DNA of 33,035 nt from DAIOGN01 sp036745245 (GCA_036745245.1 DAIOGN010000022.1:1-33035), one strand, 5' to 3'; numbered from the stretch's first letter, positions 1-7,150 are shown. Made by a program: numbers and translations. Notes: a model not told the origin generated them from the letters alone.

Positions 1-683
1 AGCCCGAACAACGCATAGGTCATCCCGTAGGACGACGTCGCCTGCAGCACCATGGTGACGGAGTCGCCCGCCACGGCTGTTGCAGGTCCCGTGAGGTTCA
101 CGACCGCCAAATCCTGACCCGGGATGGAATCGCCCAGGCAGATGGAGTACACCGGAAAGGGCCAGGTGGCGGCGGCAGGATCACGCGCTCCGTTGGTGGC
201 GCCATCGGAGAGCAGCACCACGACCGCAGGCGGCTCGGGCTGTTCGGCCAGTCGGGTGAGGGCCGCATGCACGTCGGTGGCTTCGCGATCGAGGCCGCTC
301 GAATCGGGTGCAGCATCGCCCCCAAAGTACGTTCGTTCCAGCCTGACGCCGGACGCCGCCTCTTGCCAGGCTTCGTGACCGGCAATGGCGAGCGCTTCGG
401 AAAACCGCGTCTGCCCTGAGCCTTCGACCTTGTCCATGCTGGTGGAGTAATCCACCAGGAATCTCCATGTCGGCTGCATGGGCCGCGAGGTCTGCCAGTC
501 GAACACGGGCTGAGCCAGGGCGAGTGCGAGACAGGTGAGCGTGACCAGCCGCAGCCCCAGAAGCACCCCGCGGGCCTTCGGAGAAATCTCAGGAACGGTG
601 CGGCGGTAGTAGTACACAGACAGCACCACCAGGGCTGCCCAGACGAGGCCAACGATCCAAACGGAGAGGGGGCCGGTATCCAT
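1..683 (-). CDS. VWA-domain membrane protein, 3' end outside window
   Basis: Reading from the ATG at 683 gives an open frame that runs off the left edge, so only the first 227 or so residues are seen. Two hydrophobic segments (about residues 6-25 and 39-60) precede a von Willebrand factor A domain. The domain has a metal-ion-dependent adhesion site, D78-Y-S80-T-S82, and a later SDG in a hydrophobic strand context. The layout (two N-terminal helices, then VWA, then a beta-rich region) resembles the BatA/BatB-like and glutamine-amidotransferase-like VWA membrane proteins common in FCB bacteria; their exact role is mostly unknown. The gene starts 31 bases after the polyprenyl synthase stop and probably shares its transcript. 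The VWA call is secure; the function is not. Confidence 0.8.
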   Translation of the reverse strand, partial: MDTGPLSVWIVGLVWAALVVLSVYYYRRTVPEISPKARGVLLGLRLVTLTCLALALAQPVFDWQTSRPMQPTWRFLVDYSTSMDKVEGSGQTRFSEALAIAGHEAWQEAASGVRLERTYFGGDAAPDSSGLDREATDVHAALTRLAEQPEPPAVVVLLSDGATNGARDPAAATWPFPVYSICLGDSIPGQDLAVVNLTGPATAVAGDSVTMVLQATSSYGMTYALFG

Positions 684-714
684 GGAAGAACTCAGCCCGG
701 CCGGAGGGCGGAGC

Positions 715-1686
715 TTAAGCTTCTCTACTCACCACGAAGCGGGTGAGTTCCAGAAGAGCATCTTTATACGGGGAGGCCGTCAGGGTTTCGAGGTGGCGTC
801 GGGCCTGGCCTTCGATACTGATCGCCCGCTCGCGGGCGTAGTCGAGGCCGCCCATTTCGGTGACGAACTGGCGGACTTCCTCGATGTGCTCACCGCCCGA
901 CCCGTTGTCGAGCAATCCCACGATCTGACGACGGCGTGCTTCGGGCGCCTGCTTGAGCGCGAAAATCACGGGCAAGGTCACGCGGCCTTCCTTCAGGTCG
1001 TTGCCGGAGGTCTTCCCCGTTTTCTCCTGCGAACCCACGAGGTCGAGCATGTCATCGGAGATCTGAAAGGCGGTGCCGATCTCGCTGCCAAAGTCCCGGA
1101 GACTCCTGCGCTGAGGATCGGCGCTGCCACCCAGAATGGCGCCGGCCTCACACGCCGCCGCGAACAGCGACGCGGTCTTGGCGCGAATGATGTGCAGGTA
1201 GCCCGCCTCGTCGATGTCGAAATTGTGCGACTCCTGGATCTCCACCAGTTCGCCCAGCGACACCTGCTCCGTGGCGGCGGACACCGACTCCATCAGTTTA
1301 GGCGAACCGACCTTCACCAGCAGATGAAACGCCTTGGAGAACAAGTAGTCCCCCATGAGCACGGATACGAGGTTGCTCCACTTGGAGTTTACGGACGCCT
1401 GACCCCGACGTGTGGACGACTCGTCGACCACATCGTCGTGCAACAGGGTGGCGGTGTGGATCAGTTCGATGGCCATGCCGGCCAGCACGGCGCCGGAGGG
1501 CAACGGCCCTGTGGCACGCGCGGAGAGGTAGACCAGGGCGGGGCGCAGGCGCTTTCCCTTCCGGCCGAACAGGTGTTCCGTGACTCCCAAAATCAGGGGG
1601 GAATCTACTGCCAGGAGTTCTCGCAACCGCACCTCGAAGTGGTTCAGATCCTCCTCGATGGGGGCGATGATGGCTTCGAGCTGCAT
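715..1686 (-). CDS. ispB: trans-polyprenyl diphosphate synthase (IspB/HepT-like)
   Basis: This 323-residue protein has the full set of polyprenyl synthetase motifs. The first aspartate-rich motif is D84-D85-V-V-D88 with the following ESSTRRG, an upstream GKRLRP substrate-binding motif lies at 44-49, and the second aspartate-rich motif is D211-D-M-L-D215. Length fits the family. The enzyme adds isopentenyl diphosphate units to an allylic primer to build the C40-C50 chain of a respiratory quinone. Chain length cannot be read reliably from the sequence. Since this window encodes a menaquinone pathway, the product probably feeds MqnP. The start MQLEAIIAPIEEDL matches the usual family N terminus. 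A sigma-70-like promoter lies directly upstream and leaves almost no leader. The symbol is by homology; hepT or a similar name would be equally valid. Confidence 0.9.
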   Translation of the reverse strand: MQLEAIIAPIEEDLNHFEVRLRELLAVDSPLILGVTEHLFGRKGKRLRPALVYLSARATGPLPSGAVLAGMAIELIHTATLLHDDVVDESSTRRGQASVNSKWSNLVSVLMGDYLFSKAFHLLVKVGSPKLMESVSAATEQVSLGELVEIQESHNFDIDEAGYLHIIRAKTASLFAAACEAGAILGGSADPQRRSLRDFGSEIGTAFQISDDMLDLVGSQEKTGKTSGNDLKEGRVTLPVIFALKQAPEARRRQIVGLLDNGSGGEHIEEVRQFVTEMGGLDYARERAISIEGQARRHLETLTASPYKDALLELTRFVVSREA

Positions 1687-1697
1687 AAAGCGGGGAA

Positions 1698-1726
1698 AGT
1701 ATGCCCCCGGCCAAAGAAAGGGTCAA
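1698..1726 (-). promoter_or_regulatory. Putative sigma-70 promoter of the polyprenyl synthase gene
   Basis: On the minus strand TTGACC (1726-1721) and CATACT (1703-1698) are separated by exactly 17 bases. Matches to consensus are 5/6 and 4/6. The expected transcription start is near 1691, about five bases before the ATG at 1686, so the mRNA would be nearly leaderless. Confidence 0.5.
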
Positions 1727-1913
1727 TCGGTGATTTCCGCCTAGGATGAGGGATTTGGCCTTGCTGCAGCTGCGGATGGTGAAAGGTGGCGCAGGGGAAA
1801 CGTGTTGCGATGGTGGAGGATCAGGCTGGAGATCACTGGGAATCTGGCGTGACCAAAGCGATAGGACCACACAGACATACGCTTGCTGAGCGCATCGTCG
1901 GCGCCGAGTCGAT

Positions 1914-2000
1914 CTATGAGAAAGCCGAATGCCTGCGGCCGCTGTGAGAGCTGCCGCAGGCGATCCGGTCATGCCTGTCCGAGGAGCCCACCTCCTGCAT
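1914..2000 (-). CDS. Possible 28-residue peptide, second in a small-peptide unit
   Basis: A short open frame begins at ATG 2000, nine bases after the stop of the 57-residue peptide gene. An AGGAG lies six bases before the ATG, which is textbook Shine-Dalgarno spacing. The product is hydrophilic, begins MQEVGSSDRHD, contains one Cys, and has no signal peptide. A 9-bp inverted repeat (1931-1939 with 1953-1961) lies inside the frame. I recognise no family. The ribosome-binding site is the only positive evidence; it could be chance. Confidence 0.25.
   Translation of the reverse strand: MQEVGSSDRHDRIACGSSHSGRRHSAFS
1931..1961. repeat. GC-rich hairpin inside the small-peptide region
   Basis: GCCTGCGGC (1931-1939) and its exact complement GCCGCAGGC (1953-1961) form a 9-bp stem with a 13-base loop. 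No clear run of T follows on either strand, so this is a weak terminator candidate. It could also be an RNA structure at the end of the peptide transcript. Confidence 0.35.
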
Positions 2001-2009
2001 GACCGTCTC

Positions 2010-2183
2010 CTATAGAATCAAGCTGGATACGTACAACCCCGTTACGAGCGGGCTCGACAACAGTGAGCCGGACCTACACGGTTGAGGCGGCAAGGATCCT
2101 GAATCACCGGCCTGCAGTAGTGTTGGTGACGCACTGAACGAAGCGGCAATTGCGAGAATGGCGAAAAGCTTACGTGCCTGCAT
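2010..2183 (-). CDS. Short exported peptide (57 aa), putative sigma-54 target
   Basis: ATG at 2183 is preceded by AAAGGAGAA at good spacing, and the frame runs 57 codons to TAG at 2012-2010. The N terminus is a convincing Sec signal: MQARK, then the hydrophobic LFAILAIAASFSAS, then a possible cleavage after LLQA at residue 25. The mature part would be about 32 residues, with one Cys (36), many Ser/Pro/Gly and a hydrophobic end (VSSLIL). In the 29 codons after the signal region, 20 have G or C in third position, which fits the GC-rich coding bias here. The gene lies downstream of a hairpin terminator, behind its own -24/-12-like promoter, and next to a sigma-54 activator. No family is recognised. 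Another frame over the same DNA also reads protein-like, so a decayed longer gene is possible. Confidence 0.5.
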   Translation of the reverse strand: MQARKLFAILAIAASFSASPTLLQAGDSGSLPPQPCRSGSLLSSPLVTGLYVSSLIL

Positions 2184-2215
2184 TGGGTACTTCTCCTTTC
2201 CGGGAGAAGTCCTAT

Positions 2216-2231
2216 TGCAGAAACGTTGCCC
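2216..2231 (-). promoter_or_regulatory. Putative sigma-54 (-24/-12) promoter of the peptide gene
   Basis: The minus strand reads GGGCAACGTTTCTGCA from 2231 to 2216, against the consensus TGGCAC-N5-TTGCA. The invariant GG and GC dinucleotides are present with the required 12-base offset; three other consensus positions differ. The expected start of transcription is near 2205, leaving a leader of about 22 bases that contains the Shine-Dalgarno sequence and ends at ATG 2183. The placement is right and the match is moderate. Confidence 0.5.
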
Positions 2232-2261
2232 AGTGGAGCCTTTGAGCTAGAAAGGCAACTG

Positions 2262-2278
2262 AGTGACTAGCAGTGACT
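2262..2278. repeat. Tandem AGTGACT repeats upstream of the peptide promoter
   Basis: AGTGACT occurs at 2262-2268 and again at 2272-2278, one helical turn apart (10-bp period). This is about 60-70 bp upstream of the expected transcription start of the peptide gene. Spacing by one turn on the same face suits cooperative protein binding, but no known site is recognised. Confidence 0.35.
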
Positions 2279-2288
2279 TATGTGTGTT

Positions 2289-2303
2289 GTTCGAGCCTTG
2301 AAC
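2289..2303. promoter_or_regulatory. Near-palindrome upstream of the peptide promoter
   Basis: GTTCGAG-C-CTTGAAC is a 15-bp near-perfect palindrome (6 of 7 pairs) centred about 91 bp upstream of the expected peptide-gene start. That is a normal distance for a sigma-54 activator enhancer site. The identity of any binding protein is inference. Confidence 0.3.
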
Positions 2304-2314
2304 TGGACAAAATA

Positions 2315-2350
2315 ATGGCGCCGTTGCGCTAATTATGGGAACGGCGCCAT
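2315..2350 (-). terminator. Rho-independent terminator after the sigma-54 activator gene
   Basis: ATGGCGCCGTT (2315-2325) and AACGGCGCCAT (2340-2350) form a perfect 11-bp stem with a 14-base loop. On the minus strand the stem is followed by TATTTTG. It lies 32 bases beyond the stop of the activator gene, so it should separate that transcript from the peptide gene. Confidence 0.7.
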
Positions 2351-2365
2351 GCTGTTTCGCTATGC

Positions 2366-2380
2366 TGTTGTACTACAACA
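2366..2380. promoter_or_regulatory. Perfect 15-bp palindrome, possible activator binding site
   Basis: TGTTGTA-C-TACAACA is a perfect 7-1-7 palindrome beginning two bases after the activator stop codon and before the terminator hairpin. TGT...ACA palindromes of this size are typical of Fis-type helix-turn-helix binding by NtrC-family activators. It lies about 168 bp upstream of the expected start of the peptide gene. The role is inferred from form and position. Confidence 0.4.
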
Positions 2381-2382
2381 AC

Positions 2383-4008
2383 CTACCCATGCGCAACAGG
2401 CGGAGTGGCCGATTGCGCGTTGCGCCTCGACCTCCGCGGCTTGATGGCGCGGCGCATCTGGAACATCGTCGGGTGATGCAGATCCAGCATCCTCAAGCGC
2501 CGACGTAGAGTGGCCTCTGGCATCTCAAGAGTCCGGGCGGCCTTTCGAATCCGCCCCTCTGCGTTCTCGAGCGCTCTCCGCAAAATGGCTGCTTCAGCGA
2601 TCGCCATCATGTGGTCAAACGAAGACGATTCATCGAATTTGGGCGACTGCAGCATCCGCTGAGTTTTCACATCGGGCGGCAGGTCATCCCAGGAGAGAAT
2701 CCCGTCTGTGTCCAGTGACGCCATTTTTGAGATGATATTGGCCAATTCGCGGGCGTTGCCTGTGAGCGGCGCGTCCTGCAGCCAATCCAGGAGCGGCGGA
2801 TAGATCGACAGTTCCCGCCCCAGACCGGTTTCGTCGACTTCTCGCGCCAGGAAGTGATAGGCAAGCCCCGGGATGTCAGCCGAGTGTTCCCGAAGGGGCG
2901 GAATGTGAATCCAGAACTGATTCAGCCGCTCCAGCAGGTCCTTGTTGAAGCGACCATCACTCACGGCCTTCTCCAGATCCGAACTGGTGGTGGCGACAAT
3001 TCGCACATCTACCGGGACAATGCGCTTTCCCCCGACGCGCCGAATAGACTTCTCTTCCAGCGCACGAAGCAGCATTGACTGAGCCTCGCTGGACAAATCT
3101 GCGACTTCGTCCAGTAACAGAGTTCCGCCCGAGGCCAGTTCGAGCATTCCATCCCGCGCCATCACACCGGTAAAAGCTTCTGCCGCAACTCCGAAGAGTT
3201 CTGCCTCAACATTCGCATCCGGAACACTCGAGCAATTGAACTTGAGGTAATTCATCCGAGATCGCGAACCGTGCTGTTGAATGATGTCTGCGATGATCTC
3301 CTTGCCCGAGCCCGGTTCGCCGGTGATCAGGACGTTCTTGTCGGTGCGAGCAATGGACATCGCTTGCTTGAAAATCTTCTGCATTCGCCGGCTGTCACCC
3401 ACCACCCCGGCAAACCGCAACCTGCGCGTCCCCGGCTTGCGGGCCTCGCTGGACTTGTATTTCAGGGCTTGATAGTCGAAAGAAGATTCGAGGGCTGAGG
3501 CCAGCAAGTTAGCCATCCCGTTGATCACCTCGCGATCGCTCTCCACGAAGGCCCCGGGAACCCCAAGTGTGTCGGCGTACAAGACGCCCATAATCCGCCC
3601 CTGACGCATGAGCGGCGCCGCCAGAACGGAACGGATGTTGAGACGCCTCACGGAGGGACGGTCGGCCAGGTTTGGATCCTGACTCGCATCGGCGATGTGC
3701 AGGTACCCACCCGACTCAAGCGCCTCGTCAATAACTCCTCGGCTGAACTCACTGATCTCGTCGAGCTCAGAGTGCTCGGCACCCAAAGCTCCGGAGAGGG
3801 AAACGTCTCCTCCGGTGTCGTAGGTGAACAGCGCCACGCGGTCGGCCACGAATTGGCGCTTAACAAATCTAAGGATGCGCTCTACGAGTTCGTCTTGCTC
3901 TGATATGGTAGCGATGATGGCGGCAAGGTCGTTGAGTTGAGAAGAAGCCAGCTTCCTTTGCGCCGAGAGCGGAGTCCCCGCTGTTTCGTTTCTGGGAGTA
4001 TTCTTCAT
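2383..4008 (-). CDS. Sigma-54-dependent activator: GAF + AAA+ + Fis-type HTH
   Basis: A 541-residue enhancer-binding protein. Residues about 30-195 form a GAF sensor domain. The AAA+ sigma-54 interaction domain follows, with Walker A G230-EPGSGKE237, Walker B GGTLLLDEVADL, and the arginine-finger region FNKDLLERLN with IPPLREHSADIP. The C terminus has a Fis-like helix-turn-helix (AARTLEMPEATLRRRL). The sigma-54 contact loop, normally GAFTGA, reads EAFTGV (277-282): the essential FTG is kept but both ends are changed, and the usual preceding histidine segment is replaced. ATG 4008 is preceded by AAAGGGG and lies 11 bases after the TPR gene, so the two are co-transcribed. The nearest candidate target is the downstream exported-peptide gene. 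The fold is certain; the ligand of the GAF domain is unknown. Confidence 0.92.
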   Translation of the reverse strand: MKNTPRNETAGTPLSAQRKLASSQLNDLAAIIATISEQDELVERILRFVKRQFVADRVALFTYDTGGDVSLSGALGAEHSELDEISEFSRGVIDEALESGGYLHIADASQDPNLADRPSVRRLNIRSVLAAPLMRQGRIMGVLYADTLGVPGAFVESDREVINGMANLLASALESSFDYQALKYKSSEARKPGTRRLRFAGVVGDSRRMQKIFKQAMSIARTDKNVLITGEPGSGKEIIADIIQQHGSRSRMNYLKFNCSSVPDANVEAELFGVAAEAFTGVMARDGMLELASGGTLLLDEVADLSSEAQSMLLRALEEKSIRRVGGKRIVPVDVRIVATTSSDLEKAVSDGRFNKDLLERLNQFWIHIPPLREHSADIPGLAYHFLAREVDETGLGRELSIYPPLLDWLQDAPLTGNARELANIISKMASLDTDGILSWDDLPPDVKTQRMLQSPKFDESSSFDHMMAIAEAAILRRALENAEGRIRKAARTLEMPEATLRRRLRMLDLHHPTMFQMRRAIKPRRSRRNAQSATPPVAHG

Positions 4009-4019
4009 AAACAGCCCCT

Positions 4020-5975
4020 TTAGACCTGGTTTTCCTGAAAAGGAAAGGTTCTCGACCAGAAAGATACCACGTCCTCGACAGTACGGGAATGCTTAATTAG
4101 GTTCCGCCCCAGATTCAGGATGTGGCCGACCATGAATGGGTCCTGTAGTCGATTAACCGACGCCAGGGTATCCCGGCTATAGGAGGAGCTGCTCACTTCA
4201 TCGTCCAATAGGGCAAAACCAAGTGCCACAATAGCATATGTGTAGGCGCTGCGGGTCTGAGTGTCCTGCCGGGAGCTTCGAAGGGCGTCGAGCTGCTCCT
4301 CTGAAAGCTCTCCCGGGGCTCGCCTCAGGGTCAGCTCCAACCGGAGGGGGTCAATGAGAGCGGCCTCCCGAGGCCACCCGTGAGAGGCATACAAGGAATG
4401 AGCCCCCTCAATCTCGCTGGCCGCAGATTCAATCCTCCCCAGTTCCAGCTGAATCATCGCGCGATCGCACTTCATGTCCGCTGCGCGCGTGAATTGGTGC
4501 ATGCCAGCAAACGCTTCTTCAGCGGCATTGAGGAGTTCGAACGCACCGTCCACGTTTCCTAGGCAGCTCGTGAGGCGAGCCCGACTCCAGACAGCATTTC
4601 CGTATGCTAGGGGATCCCCAATTCGCGTGGCCAGTTTTTCGACATCGTGGTAAATCTGTTCTGCTAACTCAAATTCTGCACACCTTCGAGCACGTTGCGC
4701 TTTGCCCTCAAGCACATATGCGTACTGGTGCACCGCCCCTGATCTAAGTAATAGGTGAAGGGCTTGACGACTTGTCCATGCACCACTCCCGAGGCGAACC
4801 CGGAAGTTAAGGAGAGAAGACTGAACGCCGAGCACTCCGGGAACCGTCGCAACGCGGTGGAAGAGTAAATGGCGACGCGCTAGGCCCCTTAGCATGGCAG
4901 TCGCTTGCTCGACTTCTCCGGTTTCAAACAATGCCAAGGCAAGATTTCGCATGAGGATCATTTGCCGTTCCTGCCAACCATTTTCCACCGCCAACTCAAT
5001 CGCTCGCCGATTCCAATCCCTCGAATCCGCATACTGCTCCAGATAGTAGTACGCAGTCGCCTTCCAGCTCGCGATCACCGGATCCACCCACATAAATCGC
5101 GGAGACCGATTGCGCTGAAGAAACTCCAGCATCCTCAGAGCACGACGGTAATTCCCGGCGTACAAATGCCACCAGCACCGTACCAGCGCAAACCAGAATC
5201 GCGCCTCACGCGAATACGCCGGCGGCCGAGGATTGCCCCGCTCGATATCCGAAAAGGCCTTCACGGCTCGCATCCGTGCGCTCCAGTCTTTACGCGAAAA
5301 CACACGATCCAGCCGGCCCTCCCCGTCCAGCTTCTCAAACCATTCGTTCAGCGCGGTGAAGTGCTGCGACTGTACCAAACCCAGGGCAATCGTCACCGGC
5401 ACCGAAGGATGGCGCTCCAATAAGTTTGTCTTCGTGTCGGCCAGAGCACGCGCCCACAGGGCGGCTTCATGCCAGCGGCCCTCCTTCCTCAGTGCCCGCA
5501 GCACCTGCCACACAGGGGAATTGATCGGCCAATCGGGCGTGGGAACAGGCTCGTCCGACAACCACAGATGCAATCGCAGGCGCATCGTCATTCGCAAACC
5601 ACGTGCGCCATCGCGCACCAGGCCGCGCATGAGTAGCTGCTCGAGCCATTCAGGACGACTCTTCCACTCCGTCTTCAACGGCATGGGAAGGTCTACGGAA
5701 TCCCAGAGGCGAAGCAGCGGTTCCGAGGTGAGCGGCACGGTTTCTCGTGAGAGCTGATACTGAGCCGTCTTCTCCCCGAGGAAATCGCGCAGACAAGCTC
5801 GTGCAGCGACGTCGTCGAACTCCAGGAAGGCGCCCTCATCCAAGCGCAGCACCCGTTCGTCGCGGAGCCGCTGCACAAGCGCCTTACCCACATCGACGCT
5901 GCCGCCGGCTACTTCGCGGACCAGCTCGAACACGCGCCTCTGCGCGGCCAGGCCTAAACGGACGCCGCGATCCAT
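4020..5975 (-). CDS. TPR-repeat signalling protein (C-terminal part of a STAND-like regulator)
   Basis: A 651-residue, probably cytoplasmic protein. Residues 1-60 resemble a winged-helix segment of the kind that follows the ATPase in MalT/AfsR/PknK-type regulators (GKALVQRLRDERVLRL...FLEFDD). The rest, from about residue 130, is alpha-helical and rich in TPR-like A/L/Y/W patterns (for example YYYLEQYADSRDWNRRAIELA and LALALFETGEVEQATAMLRGLA). There is no C-terminal DNA-binding domain; that function may be supplied by the next gene, the sigma-54 activator 11 bases downstream. The ATG at 5975 overlaps the end of the kinase/P-loop gene by 22 bases in the -1 frame. It therefore looks like the second half of a PknK-like protein split in two. 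TPRs may bind partner proteins or peptides; the partner is unknown. Confidence 0.8.
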   Translation of the reverse strand: MDRGVRLGLAAQRRVFELVREVAGGSVDVGKALVQRLRDERVLRLDEGAFLEFDDVAARACLRDFLGEKTAQYQLSRETVPLTSEPLLRLWDSVDLPMPLKTEWKSRPEWLEQLLMRGLVRDGARGLRMTMRLRLHLWLSDEPVPTPDWPINSPVWQVLRALRKEGRWHEAALWARALADTKTNLLERHPSVPVTIALGLVQSQHFTALNEWFEKLDGEGRLDRVFSRKDWSARMRAVKAFSDIERGNPRPPAYSREARFWFALVRCWWHLYAGNYRRALRMLEFLQRNRSPRFMWVDPVIASWKATAYYYLEQYADSRDWNRRAIELAVENGWQERQMILMRNLALALFETGEVEQATAMLRGLARRHLLFHRVATVPGVLGVQSSLLNFRVRLGSGAWTSRQALHLLLRSGAVHQYAYVLEGKAQRARRCAEFELAEQIYHDVEKLATRIGDPLAYGNAVWSRARLTSCLGNVDGAFELLNAAEEAFAGMHQFTRAADMKCDRAMIQLELGRIESAASEIEGAHSLYASHGWPREAALIDPLRLELTLRRAPGELSEEQLDALRSSRQDTQTRSAYTYAIVALGFALLDDEVSSSSYSRDTLASVNRLQDPFMVGHILNLGRNLIKHSRTVEDVVSFWSRTFPFQENQV

Positions 5976-7150
5976 CGGTACCAGTCCCTCGCCCCGAAGG
6001 CGGGAAACGACCAGGTATTCACCTGCGCGCCGGCGGCTCGCCAGGCATCCGCCGACACTTCGCGCTCGGTCTCACCAGCAACCACAACGAGCCACCGCCC
6101 TCCAATTAATCTGCGGCTCAAGTCGTCGTCGATCCTGCATCCGGCTTCCGTCAACAGCACTCGCCGTGGGCCCGCCGCAGCGTTCACGTCGAGCATCTGC
6201 AAATCCGGCTCGGCAACTCCCAGCAGATTTACCACATGCGCACCGCCTGCCGCCAGTTCGCCCCCCGCGTGCGCGAGAAAGCTGCGTTTGCCCACACCGG
6301 CAGGTCCGTGCACCAAAAGCACCGAGCCCGCACCATTTCCACCATCGCCCACCAAAGTCTGCCACGCCCGCATCACCTCGCGCCGCGGCACCCACCGTGC
6401 CACGCCCAGCGCAGTGCAGTCCGCAGGCACCGGCAGCTCGGCCTCAAGCACCATCTCTCTCAGAATGGTCCACGCCGCACGAGCATGCGGCATCTCGTCG
6501 AGGTAAAACACGCTCTCTGCGCGCGCAGCGAACGCCCGCAGCACTCGCACCGCCTCTCCATCCGCCGAGCCTTCAAGTATTTGCCCCAGCAACAGACAAA
6601 ACGTCCTCACGTCATCCTGCGGGTTGAAGGCTGCACTCCCCCTGTCTTCCCCCGCAGGGCGCCCTGCGACATACGACACCCCTGCCTCGAGCATCCCCTC
6701 GGTTACAGCGTGCTCCAGGTCGAGCCAGCGAACGCGCGGACCCGTCGGACCCTCCACGATCAGGGCATTTCGTGCGCGAATGTCCCGGTGACACAACCCG
6801 GCGCCATGCAGGTGGTCCAGACCTGCCAGAGCGTCCAGCACCGCTGCCACTTGGTCCTCGGCCCCAGCCCTCTGCAGAAATGCGTCAAACGGGACAGCGT
6901 CTACCCAGGCAGCCGTCAGGTACGCCTCGCGCTCGCCTGCGCGCGAAAACTCCACTGGAGTCGGCACGAATCGATTGGAGAGACCCAGCAGATACCGCCA
7001 CTCGCGGGCGAGCCCCTGCGCCTGAAGCCGGGTCGTAGCCCATTTCAGCGCCACGGGTAGACCGCGCAGCAAGTCGAAGGCCCGTGCCGTGCGCGTGCCG
7101 ACGTCGGCCTTTTCGACTCTCAGGTGCTTCGGAAAGGCGGGAGGGGTCAT
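5954..7150 (-). CDS. Ser/Thr kinase-like domain fused to a P-loop (STAND-like) ATPase
   Basis: A 398-residue protein. Residues 10-230 form a compact protein-kinase domain: VALK with K36, a possible alpha-C Glu E50, catalytic loop H121-R-D123 with N128, and D144 in LDLE where most kinases have DFG. The glycine-rich loop is degenerate. Catalytic residues are therefore mostly present, but the glycine loop and DFG are not standard. From about residue 275 there is an ATPase domain with Walker A GPAGVGKRS (282-290) and a weak Walker B (RRVLLTEAG). The frame stops at TAG 5954, where related proteins continue into winged-helix and TPR regions; those are in the overlapping next gene. Start: ATG 7150, with no strong ribosome-binding site. 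Divergent from the CBS/oxidoreductase operon. It probably senses a signal and acts on the downstream sigma-54 activator. Confidence 0.8.
   Translation of the reverse strand: MTPPAFPKHLRVEKADVGTRTARAFDLLRGLPVALKWATTRLQAQGLAREWRYLLGLSNRFVPTPVEFSRAGEREAYLTAAWVDAVPFDAFLQRAGAEDQVAAVLDALAGLDHLHGAGLCHRDIRARNALIVEGPTGPRVRWLDLEHAVTEGMLEAGVSYVAGRPAGEDRGSAAFNPQDDVRTFCLLLGQILEGSADGEAVRVLRAFAARAESVFYLDEMPHARAAWTILREMVLEAELPVPADCTALGVARWVPRREVMRAWQTLVGDGGNGAGSVLLVHGPAGVGKRSFLAHAGGELAAGGAHVVNLLGVAEPDLQMLDVNAAAGPRRVLLTEAGCRIDDDLSRRLIGGRWLVVVAGETEREVSADAWRAAGAQVNTWSFPAFGARDWYRWIAASV

Noticed and set aside
682..1749. 355-codon plus-strand open frame
   Set aside because: Antisense shadow of the polyprenyl synthase; high GC produces long antisense frames throughout the window.
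1298..1972. 224-codon minus-strand open frame across the polyprenyl synthase gene and its upstream region
   Set aside because: Its second half lies in another frame of the polyprenyl synthase gene, the product is Arg/Pro/His-rich with no domain, and it has no ribosome-binding site.
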